From contig NZ_JAFBCQ010000001.1 of assembly GCF_016907815.1 (NCBI RefSeq), forward strand, positions 3,286,001-3,350,000: a stretch of DNA of 64,000 nt, written 5' to 3'. Origin of the DNA: Microbacterium aurum (GTDB lineage: Bacteria; Actinomycetota; Actinomycetes; Actinomycetales; Microbacteriaceae). Of the stretch, positions 18,070-26,983 are shown in pieces; position 1 is the first letter of the stretch; the number at the start of each line of letters is the position of its first letter. The position numbers were made by a program, and so were the translations under genes. The notes under the pieces were generated by a model, which did no database searches, had not been told where the DNA came from, and saw only the letters and a program-made list of their open reading frames with translations.

Positions 18070-18276
18070 ATGCATGGGGGATTGTCGTCTGTCTGGGCAG
18101 TGGTCGCGGGGACGGGCGCGGATGGCGCGCCGCCGTCGGCCGATGTGTGGAGCGACGTGGTCGCGTGGATGGGGCGCAGCGATGCCGCCAGCGGGGGCGT
18201 CGCCCTGGCCACGACGCTCGTCGCGTGCCTGCTCGTCGCCGTCATCCTGAGGTTGCGGCGGCGCTCACGCTGGTGA
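18070..18276 (+). CDS. Small single-pass membrane protein, unknown
   Basis: A 68-residue protein with a polar N-terminal half, one transmembrane helix (about residues 41-60, LATTLVACLLVAVILRL) and a short Arg-rich cytoplasmic tail. ATG 18070 is chosen because GGGGGAG lies three bases upstream; the same frame is open back to 18001 but that part overlaps a strong hairpin. I do not recognise the family. The gene stands alone between ppx and the convergent glmM. Confidence 0.5.
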   Translation: MHGGLSSVWAVVAGTGADGAPPSADVWSDVVAWMGRSDAASGGVALATTLVACLLVAVILRLRRRSRW

Positions 18277-18299
18277 GCCCCGCGTGTTCGCGACCGACC

Positions 18300-18473
18300 G
18301 CGCCACCCGGTCGCCGAAGTCGTCACTTCCGCGCCGAGGTCGCCACTTCTTCGCCCAGGTCGTCGGCGACCTCGCGCACAACCCGGCAACCTCGCGCACG
18401 AACCGGCGACCTCGCGACAGACGCCCGCGGCCCAGCGACCCCGCGCACCCGCGCACCCGCGCACCCGCGCGCG
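18300..18473. repeat. Imperfect palindromic and tandem repeat tract
   Basis: Short words recur: GTCGTCACTTC then GTCGCCACTTC, and GGCAACCTCGCGCACGA then GGCGACCTCGCGAC. GAGGTCGCC near 18344 is inverted as GGCGACCTC near 18370. The tract ends in a CGCACCCG tandem repeat just before the glmM stop. It resembles the palindromic intergenic repeats elsewhere in the window but not their sequence. Confidence 0.45.
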
Positions 18474-19817
18474 TCAGCCGCGGACGACCGCGGCGAGCTG
18501 GTCGGCGATGCGCTGGGCGTCGTCGTGCGACGCCGCTTCGACCATGACGCGGACCATCGGCTCGGTGCCCGACGGACGCAGCAGCACGCGGCCCGAGTCG
18601 CCGAGCTCCGCCGACGCCGCCGCGACGGCAGACGCCACATCCGGGTCGGTCGCGCGCGTCCGCTCGACGCCCCGCACGTTCACGAGCACCTGCGGAAACA
18701 CCGTCATGACCGATGCGAGCTCTGCCAGCGAGCGCCCCGTCCGCGCCATCTCGGCGCACAGGTGCAGCCCGGTGAGCACCCCGTCGCCGGTGGTGGCGTA
18801 GCGGCTCATGATGACGTGGCCGCTCTGCTCGCCGCCGAGGGAGAACCCGCCCTCGTTCATGCGCTCCAGCACGTAACGGTCGCCGACCCCTGTCGTCTCG
18901 ACGTGGATGCCGTGTTCGGCCATCGCGCGGTGCAGCCCGAGGTTGCTCATGACGGTGGCGACGAGCGTGTTCGAGGCGAGCTGGCCGCGCGCCTTCATGG
19001 CGACCGCGAGGATCGCCATGATCTGGTCTCCGTCGACCACGGTGCCGTTCGCGTCGACCGCGAGGCACCGGTCGGCGTCGCCGTCGTGCGCGATGCCGAC
19101 GTCGGCGCCGACGCGCACGACCTCCGCCGCGAGCTTGTCGAGGTGCGTCGAGCCGACGCCGTCGTTGATGTTGATGCCGTCCGGGTCGGCCCCGATGACG
19201 GTGACCTTCGCGCCGGCGTTGCGGAACGTCTCGGGCGAGACGCCCGATGCCGCACCGTGCGCGCAGTCGAGCACGACGTGCAGGCCGTCGAGGCGATGCG
19301 GGAGTGAGGCGAGCAGGTGGATCGCGTAGCGGTCCTCCGCGTCGGCGAAGCGCACCACGCGGCCGACGTCGCCGCCGGTCGGGCGCAGCTTCTCACCGGT
19401 CATCGCCTCTTCGATGCGCTGTTCGACGAGGTCGGGCAGTTTGACGCCGCCGCGCGCGAAGATCTTGATCCCGTTGTCGGGAGCGGGATTGTGGGATGCC
19501 GAGATCATGACCCCGAAGTCGGCGTCGATGTCGCCGATCAGGAACGCCGCCGCCGGCGTCGGGAGAGTGCCGGCGTCGAGCACGTCGACGCCGGAGGAGG
19601 CGAGGCCGGCCTCGACCGCGGCGGAGAGGAACTGCCCCGAGATGCGGGGGTCGCGCGCGACGACGGCGGTGAGCCGCTTGCCGGCGGCCTTGCGCGCCTC
19701 GGCGATACGCCCCTGGCCCAGGACGACAGCAGTCGCCTGGGCCAGGGTGAGCGCCAGATCAGCGGTGAGGGGGCCGTTCGCGAGACCCCGCACACCGTCC
19801 GTTCCGAACAGCGCCAT
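18474..19817 (-). CDS. glmM: Phosphoglucosamine mutase
   Basis: A 447-residue GlmM, converting glucosamine-6-phosphate to glucosamine-1-phosphate for UDP-GlcNAc and peptidoglycan synthesis. The active-site serine loop ISASHNP is present (Ser108), as is the Mg-binding loop HDGDADR near residue 250 and the C-terminal phosphate-binding [12 protein letters not shown]. Length is as expected. It starts six bases after the rpsI stop, an arrangement (rplM-rpsI-glmM) common in actinobacteria, so it is probably co-transcribed with the ribosomal genes. Confidence 0.97.
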   Translation of the reverse strand: MALFGTDGVRGLANGPLTADLALTLAQATAVVLGQGRIAEARKAAGKRLTAVVARDPRISGQFLSAAVEAGLASSGVDVLDAGTLPTPAAAFLIGDIDADFGVMISASHNPAPDNGIKIFARGGVKLPDLVEQRIEEAMTGEKLRPTGGDVGRVVRFADAEDRYAIHLLASLPHRLDGLHVVLDCAHGAASGVSPETFRNAGAKVTVIGADPDGININDGVGSTHLDKLAAEVVRVGADVGIAHDGDADRCLAVDANGTVVDGDQIMAILAVAMKARGQLASNTLVATVMSNLGLHRAMAEHGIHVETTGVGDRYVLERMNEGGFSLGGEQSGHVIMSRYATTGDGVLTGLHLCAEMARTGRSLAELASVMTVFPQVLVNVRGVERTRATDPDVASAVAAASAELGDSGRVLLRPSGTEPMVRVMVEAASHDDAQRIADQLAAVVRG

Positions 19818-19823
19818 GAAGCT

Positions 19824-20309
19824 TTAGCGCTTCGAATACTGCGGAGCCTTGCGGGCCTTCTTGAGACCGGCCTTCTTGCGCTCCTTGACGCGCGCGTCAC
19901 GCGAGAGGAAGCCGGCCTTCTTCAGGGTCGGGCGGTTGTTCTCGGCGTCGATCTCGTTCAGCGCACGCGCGATGCCCAGGCGCAGGGCACCGGCCTGGCC
20001 CGAGGGGCCGCCGCCGGAGATGCGGGCGATGACGTCGTACGCGCCGGCGAGGTCGAGCACCGTGAACGGGTCGTTGATCAGCTGCTGGTGCAGCTTGTTC
20101 GGGAAGTAGTCCTCGAGCGTGCGGCCGTTCACCGTGATGGTGCCGGAGCCGGGGACCAGGCGCACGCGGGCGATGGCCTGCTTGCGGCGGCCCACGGCGG
20201 CACCGGGAACCGACAGCACCGGGCGGGGCGCGGCCGCGGCGGGGGCGGCAGCGCTCTCGGTGGTGTAGCTCTCGGGGGTCTGGTCGATGGAGTCAGCGAT
20301 CTGAGCCAT
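19824..20309 (-). CDS. rpsI: 30S ribosomal protein S9
   Basis: A 161-residue S9 with the usual C-terminal tail [12 protein letters not shown] that reaches the P site, and the core [12 protein letters not shown]. The first 35 residues are a low-complexity Ala/Pro-rich extension typical of actinobacterial S9. It lies 27 bases after rplM in the same operon. Confidence 0.97.
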   Translation of the reverse strand: MAQIADSIDQTPESYTTESAAAPAAAAPRPVLSVPGAAVGRRKQAIARVRLVPGSGTITVNGRTLEDYFPNKLHQQLINDPFTVLDLAGAYDVIARISGGGPSGQAGALRLGIARALNEIDAENNRPTLKKAGFLSRDARVKERKKAGLKKARKAPQYSKR

Positions 20310-20336
20310 GAGTTGTCCTTATATCTCTCGGCGCGC

Positions 20337-20783
20337 TTACTGGGCGACCTGGCCGAAGGTGTACGGGGTGGGCTGCTGGGCCGCGTGCGGGTGCTCGGCA
20401 CCGGCGTAGACCTTCAGCTTCGACAGCTGCTGGCGACCCAGGCTGTTCTTGGGGAGCATGCCGCGGACGGCCTTCTCCACGGCGCGGACCGGGTTCTTCT
20501 CGAGAAGCTCGGCGTAGCTGGTGGCCGTGAGGCCGCCCGGGTAGCCGGAGTGGCGGTAGGCCATCTTCTTCTGGAGCTTCTGACCGGTCAGGGCCACCTT
20601 CTCGGCGTTGACGATGACGACGAAGTCGCCGGTGTCGATGTGGTTCGCGAAGGTGGGCTTGTGCTTGCCGCGGAGGATCGCGGCGGCGTGCGAGGCGAGG
20701 CGTCCGAGGACGACGTCGGTCGCGTCGATGACGACCCACTCACGGGTCACTTCACCGGCCTTGGGGGTGTAGGTGCGCGTCAC
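20337..20783 (-). CDS. rplM: 50S ribosomal protein L13
   Basis: A 148-residue L13, one of the early assembly proteins of the large subunit. The core reads [14 protein letters not shown] and [14 protein letters not shown] choose GTG 20783 because it gives the usual N-terminus ([15 protein letters not shown]) and length; the frame is open further upstream but those residues match nothing. No strong ribosome site precedes the GTG. It heads the rplM-rpsI-glmM operon. Confidence 0.96.
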   Translation of the reverse strand: MTRTYTPKAGEVTREWVVIDATDVVLGRLASHAAAILRGKHKPTFANHIDTGDFVVIVNAEKVALTGQKLQKKMAYRHSGYPGGLTATSYAELLEKNPVRAVEKAVRGMLPKNSLGRQQLSKLKVYAGAEHPHAAQQPTPYTFGQVAQ

Positions 20784-21262
20784 AGTAGTGCTGCTTTCTG
20801 ATCGAACGGAGAGGTTCGTGAATCCCACTCCGGGGTGGTTCCTGCGGAACACGCCAGTGGAGGGCTCACGTTCGGTGTCGGCACGTCCGGCCCGAGCGAA
20901 TCGGGGAGCGGACGCACCAAAGGGATAGTCTACGTCATCCGGATGCCGCGGCCAAACTCACCGACCGACGCCCGCCCCGCGCCTCACCGGGCGCCGGGGG
21001 AAAGCCGGAGGGCCGAAGCCGGCAGAAAGCGTGCTTCAGCCCCCCGGAGGTGTTCGCACGCGGGGGGACGGCGAACACCGAGCCGGTTGTGCGGGGGACA
21101 CATCCGGGGGTCGTGGTGCTGCGCGTCGGAGTTCGGGCTCCGGTGCAGCATGTCGCGGTTGAACCGCGGCCTGAAGGAATGCTACCGGTTCGTGGGGGCG
21201 ATTCCGACCACCTTTTCCCGGGCGTTTCCCGACCCGCTTCCGCCCACCGGCATCCCGCGCCC
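20784..21262. other. rplM leader and unexplained non-coding stretch
   Basis: The rplM promoter and a leader of about 137 bases fill 20784-20955. The rest up to the truncated protease gene holds no gene I trust. It contains the 14-mer TGCTTCAGCCCCCC (21032-21045), identical to 14385-14398 upstream of the glycan operon, and several G-runs (for example GGGGGGAC near 21062 and GGGGGACACATC near 21096) like those of the polysaccharide promoters. Confidence 0.4.
20927..20955 (-). promoter_or_regulatory. Promoter of rplM-rpsI-glmM
   Basis: On the minus strand, -35 TTGGCC (20950-20955) and -10 TAGACT (20927-20932) are separated by exactly 17 bases. The string CTTTGGTGC starts four bases after the -10, just as it does at the infA promoter. 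Confidence 0.7.
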
Positions 21263-21592
21263 TCACACCAGCAGAAGTGCGATGCCCGCCGCGTTGAAGA
21301 GGACGTGTGCGACGACGCCTGCCGCGATGCGACCGGTGGCCGCGGTGAGCACACCCGCGCCGACACCGACCAGGAGCGGGGCGAGCACGGCGCCGAGCGG
21401 AACAGCTCCCCCGTAGGGAACGGCGTGAAGCCCGACGAATGCGATCGTCGTGACGCCGATCGCGACCGCGGCCGCGGCGCGGCTCGGCAGCAGCGGCCGC
21501 GCGGGGCGCGTGAGCAGCGCCTGGAGGGCGCGCTGCACGGCGCCGCGGAAGAACAGCTCCTCGACGATCGGAGCGAAGAGCACGACGGCGAT
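21263..21592 (-). pseudogene. 5'-truncated CPBP (CAAX-type) membrane protease
   Basis: Only the C-terminal half, about 109 residues, of a CPBP intramembrane metalloprotease remains. The catalytic blocks are present: EELFFRG (Glu-Glu-xxx-Arg), FVGLHAV and HVLFNAAG. Family members start with two or more additional membrane helices that are absent here. Homology stops abruptly at about 21590, where the sequence becomes the equally truncated amidase on the other strand. No start codon with a ribosome site lies inside the remnant. I read it as a relic left by a deletion. Confidence 0.8.
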
Positions 21593-23162
21593 CGACCTCG
21601 ACGACGACGGCGCCATCACCGTCGCCGACCTCGCGGGCCTCTCCCACCGCATGATCTACGACGACGGCCCCTTCGATCTCGTCGAGGCCCCCACCCTCGA
21701 CATGCAGGCCGCGATGAACGCCGGCGTCACCACGTCGGTGAAGATCACACAGGCCTACATCGACCGCATCGCCGCCTACGACCGCACGGTCGCGCCGGGC
21801 GGCACCCGTCCGCTGAACTCGATCATCACCGTCAGCGACGTCGCCCTCACCGCGGCGGCCGCCGCCGACGCCGAACGCGCCGAGCACGGCATGACCAGCC
21901 TGCTGCTGGGCGTGCCGATCGCGCTGAAGGACAACTACGACACCGCCGACATGGTCACCACGGGCGGGTGCGGATGCTGGAACGACAACCAGACGTCCAC
22001 CGACGCGTTCATGGTGAAGGGGCTGCGCGACGCGGGGGCCGTCATCCTCGCAAAGGCGTCGCTCGATGAGTTCGCCTACGGCTTCGTGTCGGAGTTCTCG
22101 TCGTTCCAGCAGCCTGGGTCGACCCTGCTCGTCGCCTCGCCGTATGACACGTCGAAGACGGCCGGTGGCTCGTCGGGCGGCACGGGCGCGGCGATCGCCG
22201 CGAACCTCGCCGGCATCGGCTTCGGGACGGACACCGGTGGCTCCATCCGCGTGCCGTCGGCGTACAACCAGCTCGTCGGCATCCGCCCGACTGTCGGGCT
22301 CGCGAGCCGCGACGGGATCATCCCGCTCGCGCTCTCGCAAGACACCGGCGGCCCCATCGCCCGCTCCGTCGTCGACGCGGCCGTCGCGCTCGACGCCGTC
22401 GTGGGCGTGGATCCGGCCGACGCCGTTACCGCACGTCAGGCCGGACTGGTGCCCGACTCGTACACGTCGGAGCTGTCGGACACGGCCCTGCAGGGCGCGC
22501 GCATCGGATACCTCCCGTCGATGGTCGGGAGCAACTCCGCCACCGCGGGACTGTTCACCCAGGCACGCGCGACGCTCGAGGCGCAGGGCGCCACGGTCGT
22601 GGAGCTGACCGCGCCGACCGGCTTCAGCGCCGTGCTGAACGAGGGGTCCGGATCGACGAACGAGTTCCTGCATGACCTCAACATCTACGTCGAGAACCAC
22701 CTATCGCCCGACGTCGCGCAGCGGACGCTGCAGCAGATCATGGACAGCGGCAACTACGTCACGTCGCGCCGGTCGGTGTACCAGCAGCGCAACGCCGTGA
22801 CGGATGCCACGTACCAGGCGTGGGCGGGCCCGACCGGGTCGCACACGCTGCAGCTGGCCGCCGGCAAGACGCTCGTCACGCAGCTGATGGACGACAACGA
22901 CCTCGACGCGATCATCTACCCCTCGACGAACGCGTACGGGACGATCGGCACCAATATGCGTCTGAGCCCCAACTCGGGGATGCCGGCCGTCACCCTGCCG
23001 ATGGGTACGACGGGCGCGGGTCAGGGCGGTGCGGCGGTCGGGGTGAACCTCGAATGGCTCGGCCGTGACTTCTCGGAGGGCGTGCTCCTCGGGCTCGCGT
23101 ACGACTTCGAGCAGGCGACGCACTACCGCACCACACCGACGCTGTACCCCGCGCTCGGCTGA
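21591..23162 (+). pseudogene. 5'-truncated amidase-signature hydrolase
   Basis: About 523 residues of an amidase-signature protein. The Ser-cisSer-Lys triad region is intact: LKDNYDTA supplies Lys, GGSSGGTGAAIAA and GTDTGGSIRVPS supply the serines. The sequence begins inside a calcium-loop-like motif DLDDDGAITVADL directly at the junction with the truncated protease gene, so a secretion signal and true start are missing. The first in-frame ATG (21651) has no ribosome site and would give a cytoplasmic protein lacking the leader normally seen in secreted relatives. The enzyme core could still fold if translated, but I treat it as a deletion-made pseudogene. Confidence 0.75.
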
Positions 23163-23178
23163 GCTTCGCGCGAGCCGC

Positions 23179-23216
23179 GGCCCCGGCATCCTGTCTCGAC
23201 GACGGATGCCGCGGCC
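23179..23216 (+). terminator. Hairpin after the amidase remnant
   Basis: GGCC..GGCATC pairs with GATGCC..GGCC around a 14-base loop, shortly after the amidase stop. There is no T-tract, so termination strength is uncertain. Confidence 0.35.
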
Positions 23217-23269
23217 GTTCGGTGTCGCGGGTGGGGTTGGGGCGGGGCGGGGGCGCGGTGGGGCGCCGG

Positions 23270-23275
23270 TAGGCT
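23270..23275 (+). promoter_or_regulatory. Leaderless -10 box of ugd
   Basis: TAGGCT lies seven bases before ATG 23283, with a G-rich tract upstream and no Shine-Dalgarno sequence. Confidence 0.55.
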
Positions 23276-23282
23276 CGGCCGT

Positions 23283-24689
23283 ATGCGTCTGTCTGTCATC
23301 GGCTGCGGGTATCTGGGGGCTGTCCACGCGGCGGCTATGGCGTCCATCGGACACGAGGTCGTCGGCATCGACGTCGACGCGCGGAAGATCGAGGCCCTCT
23401 CCAAGGGGGAGGCACCGTTCTTCGAGCCGGGGCTGCCTGAGATCCTCGCCGAGGGCATCGCGTCGGGGCGGCTGACCTTCACGACCGACATGTCCGCGGC
23501 ATCCGGAGCCAAGGTGCACTTCATCGGCGTCGGCACCCCGCAGCAGAAGGACGGCTACGCCGCCGACCTCACCTACGTGAACGCTGCGGTCGACGCTCTC
23601 CTGCCCTACCTGTCGCCGGGCGACATCGTCGCCGGCAAGTCGACTGTGCCGGTCGGCACCGCCGCCGAGCTCGCGCCGCGGATCGAGGCGGCAGGGGCGA
23701 CGCTCGTGTGGAACCCGGAGTTCCTGCGCGAGGGGTTTGCGGTGCAGGACACCATCGACCCGGACCGGCTGGTGGTCGGGGTCGCGGGGGGTGTGGGCGT
23801 TTCGTCTCGCTTCGCTCGCTCAACGACCGGAGAGGGGGACGCGGGCGGTGGGGGCGTTTCGTCTCGCTCGTCCCTCGCTCGCTCAACGACCGGGGAGGTG
23901 GACGCGGCATCCGTTCTTCGTGAGGTGTACGCACCGGCCGTCGCGAAGGGCACGCCGTTCATCGTCACCGACCTCGCGACGGCGGAGCTCGTGAAGGTCG
24001 CGGCCAACGCGTTTCTCGCGACCAAGATCAGCTTCATCAATGCGATGGCCGAGATCGCCGAGGTCACCGGCGCCGACGTCACCCAGCTCGCCGACGCGAT
24101 CGGGCACGACGTGCGGATCGGGCGGCGATTCCTGGGTGCGGGCATCGGGTTCGGCGGCGGATGCCTGCCCAAAGACATCCGCGCCTTCAGCGCCCGTGCC
24201 GAGGAACTCGGTCGCGGCGAATCGGTCGCGTTCCTGCGCGAAGTCGACGAGATCAACCTGCGCCGTCGCGATCGAGCCGTGCAGCTCGTCGTCGATGCCC
24301 TCGGCGGACAGGTGTTCCAGAAGAAGGTCACTGTGCTCGGCGCCGCGTTCAAGCCCTACTCCGACGACATCCGCGACTCCCCCGCGCTCGACGTCGCCGT
24401 CCGTCTGTACGGGCTCGGCGCGCAGGTCACCGTCACCGACCCCGAAGCCATCGACAACGCCCGCCGCGCGCACCCGCAACTGACCTACGTCGCCGATCGC
24501 GACGAAGCGATCCGCGACGCCGACGCGCTCGTACTCGTCACCGAGTGGGACGAATACCGCCGCGAACTCGCACCCTCCCACGCGTCCACGCTCACCGCCG
24601 GCCGTGTGATCGTCGACGGCCGCAACGGCCTCGACCCCGCCGCCTGGCGCGCCGAGGGGTGGACCTATCTGGGGATGGGGCGGCCGTAG
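23283..24689 (+). CDS. ugd: UDP-glucose 6-dehydrogenase with a repeat-derived insertion
   Basis: A 468-residue enzyme that oxidises UDP-glucose to UDP-glucuronate, a precursor for acidic surface polysaccharides. The NAD-binding GCGYLG is at 7-12, the substrate loop KSTVPVGT at 119-126, and the catalytic cysteine in GFGGGCLPKD is Cys294. Between DRLVVGV and DAASVLREVY, relatives are contiguous, but here about 39 residues (169-207) intervene and contain SRFARSTTGE and then SSLARSTTGE, encoded by two copies of an interspersed DNA repeat. The insertion lies between the NAD domain and the central helix, possibly tolerated as a surface loop. The leaderless start is well supported. Confidence 0.93.
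   Translation: MRLSVIGCGYLGAVHAAAMASIGHEVVGIDVDARKIEALSKGEAPFFEPGLPEILAEGIASGRLTFTTDMSAASGAKVHFIGVGTPQQKDGYAADLTYVNAAVDALLPYLSPGDIVAGKSTVPVGTAAELAPRIEAAGATLVWNPEFLREGFAVQDTIDPDRLVVGVAGGVGVSSRFARSTTGEGDAGGGGVSSRSSLARSTTGEVDAASVLREVYAPAVAKGTPFIVTDLATAELVKVAANAFLATKISFINAMAEIAEVTGADVTQLADAIGHDVRIGRRFLGAGIGFGGGCLPKDIRAFSARAEELGRGESVAFLREVDEINLRRRDRAVQLVVDALGGQVFQKKVTVLGAAFKPYSDDIRDSPALDVAVRLYGLGAQVTVTDPEAIDNARRAHPQLTYVADRDEAIRDADALVLVTEWDEYRRELAPSHASTLTAGRVIVDGRNGLDPAAWRAEGWTYLGMGRP
23799..23893 (+). repeat. Two interspersed repeat copies inside ugd
   Basis: Copy one spans 23799-23830 and copy two 23856-23893. Both begin GTTTCGTCTCGC and end GCTCGCTCAACGACCGG; the second has six extra bases in the middle. 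They keep the reading frame open. A diverged relative (GTTTCGGCTCGCTTCGCTCG) lies in the infA-rpmJ-rpsM region near 57274. Confidence 0.8.
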
Positions 24690-24798
24690 CGGGTGGTGTG
24701 CCTCAGCGGCACGAGTTGACGCCCGATCCGGCCCGGAGCGTGTCCGGCGACGCCAATATGCTTCACCCAGACGATGCCGTCCGAGGGGAGGCGACGCA

Positions 24799-26721
24799 AT
24801 GGGACGCATACGCAGGTGGCTGCGCATCCACCGCAAAGGGGCGCGCGTCTTCTGCACCACCGCTGCGGTCATTCCTCTTACACTCCTCGCCATCGGGTTC
24901 GCGGCACGGGTCGCCGCGGACAACCCTCCGCGGTTAGCGCCCGGCGTCGCAGTCGCGACACCGCTGCCATCCGCCACGGCGACTGTGCACTCCGTCATCG
25001 AGGTGGACGCGCCATCGAGTTGGATCGTCGTACTGGCCGTGATCATCCTCATCGCCGCGATCGGCCGCGTCGCAATCACCGACAAGAGGCTCGGCGCGGG
25101 CGACGTGTCGGTCGTGACCGAGCGCCGAGACCGGGAGTCTGCGCTCAAGAACGAGCTCGCGCAACTCTCCGACCCCGACGCGCAGCGCCGCAAGGACGCC
25201 GAGCTGCACGCGCTGCTGCAGCGCCGTGTGGGCGTCGCGACGAGCGCCGCCACCGAACGCGTGGCCCAGATCATCAGCACGCGCGACCCCTCGGCATCCA
25301 AGGCCTCCCGACTCTGGCACGGCCTCCGATCCGCCAGTGACCACGACCCCGCCGCGCAGGGCGCCATCATGCTTCTGGCGCGCGCCGTCGTCGCCCCGGC
25401 ATCCGTGTTCACCCGGGTGAGCGAACGGCGAAGCCTCCAAGACGAGCATGCCGCGGTGACGCTGACGCGCACGGTCGACGGGACGGAGCCCATGAAGGAT
25501 CTGGTGCTCGTCCCCGTGCTGCACGTACCCAAGGGCAGTCTCGTCGGCTCGATGACCGTCACGATCGACGACAAGCCCGGCCGCACGCTGCCGATGAACA
25601 TCGGACGGGGTGTCGTCCTCCGCGCCCTGGACTACCTCGCCGACGCCGCTGTTGCCGACGGCCTCGCCTCGCGAAGCGACATGGACGAATGCGTGAGGGC
25701 AGCAGCACCGCTGATCGTCGCCGACCTGCCCTCCGTCGAGGCCGAGCGGATGGCGGTACTCAGCGCGCTGAAGGCGGCGACGCGACATCCCCGGACGCGT
25801 CGATCCCTTCCTCGGCATCGAACCCTTCTCACGTGGATTCGCTCACTCATCGACATCGCGATGGCCGCTGACGTGGTGATCGCGGTCGTCGAGGATGGAT
25901 GCGCCGCAACGCACAAGATCTCGGTGGCCTACGACGAACCATACGGAAAGGCCATCTCGTGGGCTCGCCGCTTCGTGGGTATCGGGCGATCGGACTTCAG
26001 CGTCGACCTGCGCCGCGCCGCCGAAGCCGACACCTACCACCTCGACATCCGCACCGAATCGTCTACCTACTTCGAAGAAGCAGCGGTCGTCTTCGCCGGC
26101 GACGAAGGCGACACCCCGAGCGACACCGAACTCGTCCACGTCGCGCCGTTGCGGGGAGATGCGCACGCCCACGTCCACATCCGCTCTTTCGGCGACTGGG
26201 TCCGCCGACACGACGGAGGCGCCTCGGTCGCGGAGACGCCGAAACTGAACATCCGCATGCGGGAGCGTCCCCCCGGGCTCATCGGAGCGACGTTCGCCCT
26301 GTCACTCTGGATTTTTCTCCTCACCTGGACGATCGCCTACTTCCATCCCGTCCTCTTCCCGGCCGTCTCGGGTGCACAGTCGGCCTGGACCGCGCTCGTC
26401 CTCGCCGCTCCGGCGCTTCTCACCGGCTGGCTCCTGTCACGCCTCAACGCCGAGGCCATGCGCTTCATGTCGGCATCCGCGTTCGCGCTCATCGTATGGC
26501 TGTCGATCGACGTCGCCGCCGTGGTCACGATCAGCGCCCTCACGCTCAGCGGCGCCGCGTTGGCGCCTTGGACACTGATCGACGGGATCGTGGTGCTGCA
26601 GCATCCGGAATGGGCGATACTGCTGTTCCTCACCCTGACGCACCTGTGCGCGAGTGCCCTACTGTTCGCAGGCAGAGGACTGCGTTACGCTAGGACCATC
26701 AAGGAAGGGTTGCCCCAGTGA
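24799..26721 (+). CDS. Large membrane protein of unknown function
   Basis: A 640-residue protein I do not recognise. It has a basic N-terminus, transmembrane segments at about 18-38 and 73-93, a soluble stretch of about 400 residues with coiled-coil-like character near 110-150, and four or five membrane segments in the last 160 residues. The soluble part contains DKPGRTLPMNIGRGVVLRAL and YDEPYGKAISWARRFVG with no catalytic motif I can name. ATG 24799 follows GAGGGGAGG by about seven bases. The stop overlaps the start of a 65-residue gene by four bases, so the two are coupled and may act together. Confidence 0.8.
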   Translation: MGRIRRWLRIHRKGARVFCTTAAVIPLTLLAIGFAARVAADNPPRLAPGVAVATPLPSATATVHSVIEVDAPSSWIVVLAVIILIAAIGRVAITDKRLGAGDVSVVTERRDRESALKNELAQLSDPDAQRRKDAELHALLQRRVGVATSAATERVAQIISTRDPSASKASRLWHGLRSASDHDPAAQGAIMLLARAVVAPASVFTRVSERRSLQDEHAAVTLTRTVDGTEPMKDLVLVPVLHVPKGSLVGSMTVTIDDKPGRTLPMNIGRGVVLRALDYLADAAVADGLASRSDMDECVRAAAPLIVADLPSVEAERMAVLSALKAATRHPRTRRSLPRHRTLLTWIRSLIDIAMAADVVIAVVEDGCAATHKISVAYDEPYGKAISWARRFVGIGRSDFSVDLRRAAEADTYHLDIRTESSTYFEEAAVVFAGDEGDTPSDTELVHVAPLRGDAHAHVHIRSFGDWVRRHDGGASVAETPKLNIRMRERPPGLIGATFALSLWIFLLTWTIAYFHPVLFPAVSGAQSAWTALVLAAPALLTGWLLSRLNAEAMRFMSASAFALIVWLSIDVAAVVTISALTLSGAALAPWTLIDGIVVLQHPEWAILLFLTLTHLCASALLFAGRGLRYARTIKEGLPQ

Positions 26722-26915
26722 CTACTCCGTCTCAGGCTCGTCGCAAGCAACGCACCCGAAGAACCACCCCTGCATCCGGGACCATTGCGGAGCAGTTTCC
26801 GTCGTACACCCCACTCGGATCCGATGGACTCCTCTACGTGGCGACGGTCCCCACCAGCGTTCAGGATGCCGATGAGTTGTCGGCACACTTGATGAAAGTC
26901 ACTTCGGCGCACTGA
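26718..26915 (+). CDS. Small protein coupled to the membrane protein
   Basis: A 65-residue protein starting at GTG 26718, which overlaps the preceding stop as GTGA. The N-terminus is very basic (ARRKQRTRRT) and the C-terminal half neutral and beta-like (LGSDGLLYVATVPTSV). No family is recognised. Translational coupling suggests it works with the upstream membrane protein. Confidence 0.6.
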   Translation: MTTPSQARRKQRTRRTTPASGTIAEQFPSYTPLGSDGLLYVATVPTSVQDADELSAHLMKVTSAH

Positions 26916-26970
26916 CTGAAGGTCCCTTCTTCACCTGTGGATAACTTCCACGAGTGTCGGAGCTCTGTTC

Positions 26971-26976
26971 TACAGT
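26971..26976 (+). promoter_or_regulatory. Leaderless -10 box of the HNH gene
   Basis: TACAGT lies seven bases before ATG 26984. Confidence 0.5.
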
Positions 26977-26983
26977 CGAAGGT

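Noticed and set aside
18410..18473. Short tandem repeats near 18.4 kb as a CRISPR array
   Set aside because: Units are 8-20 bases, imperfect, and not separated by spacers of constant length.
20990..21190. A small RNA gene (RNase P, tmRNA or 4.5S) upstream of rplM
   Set aside because: The conserved core sequences of those RNAs are absent on both strands.
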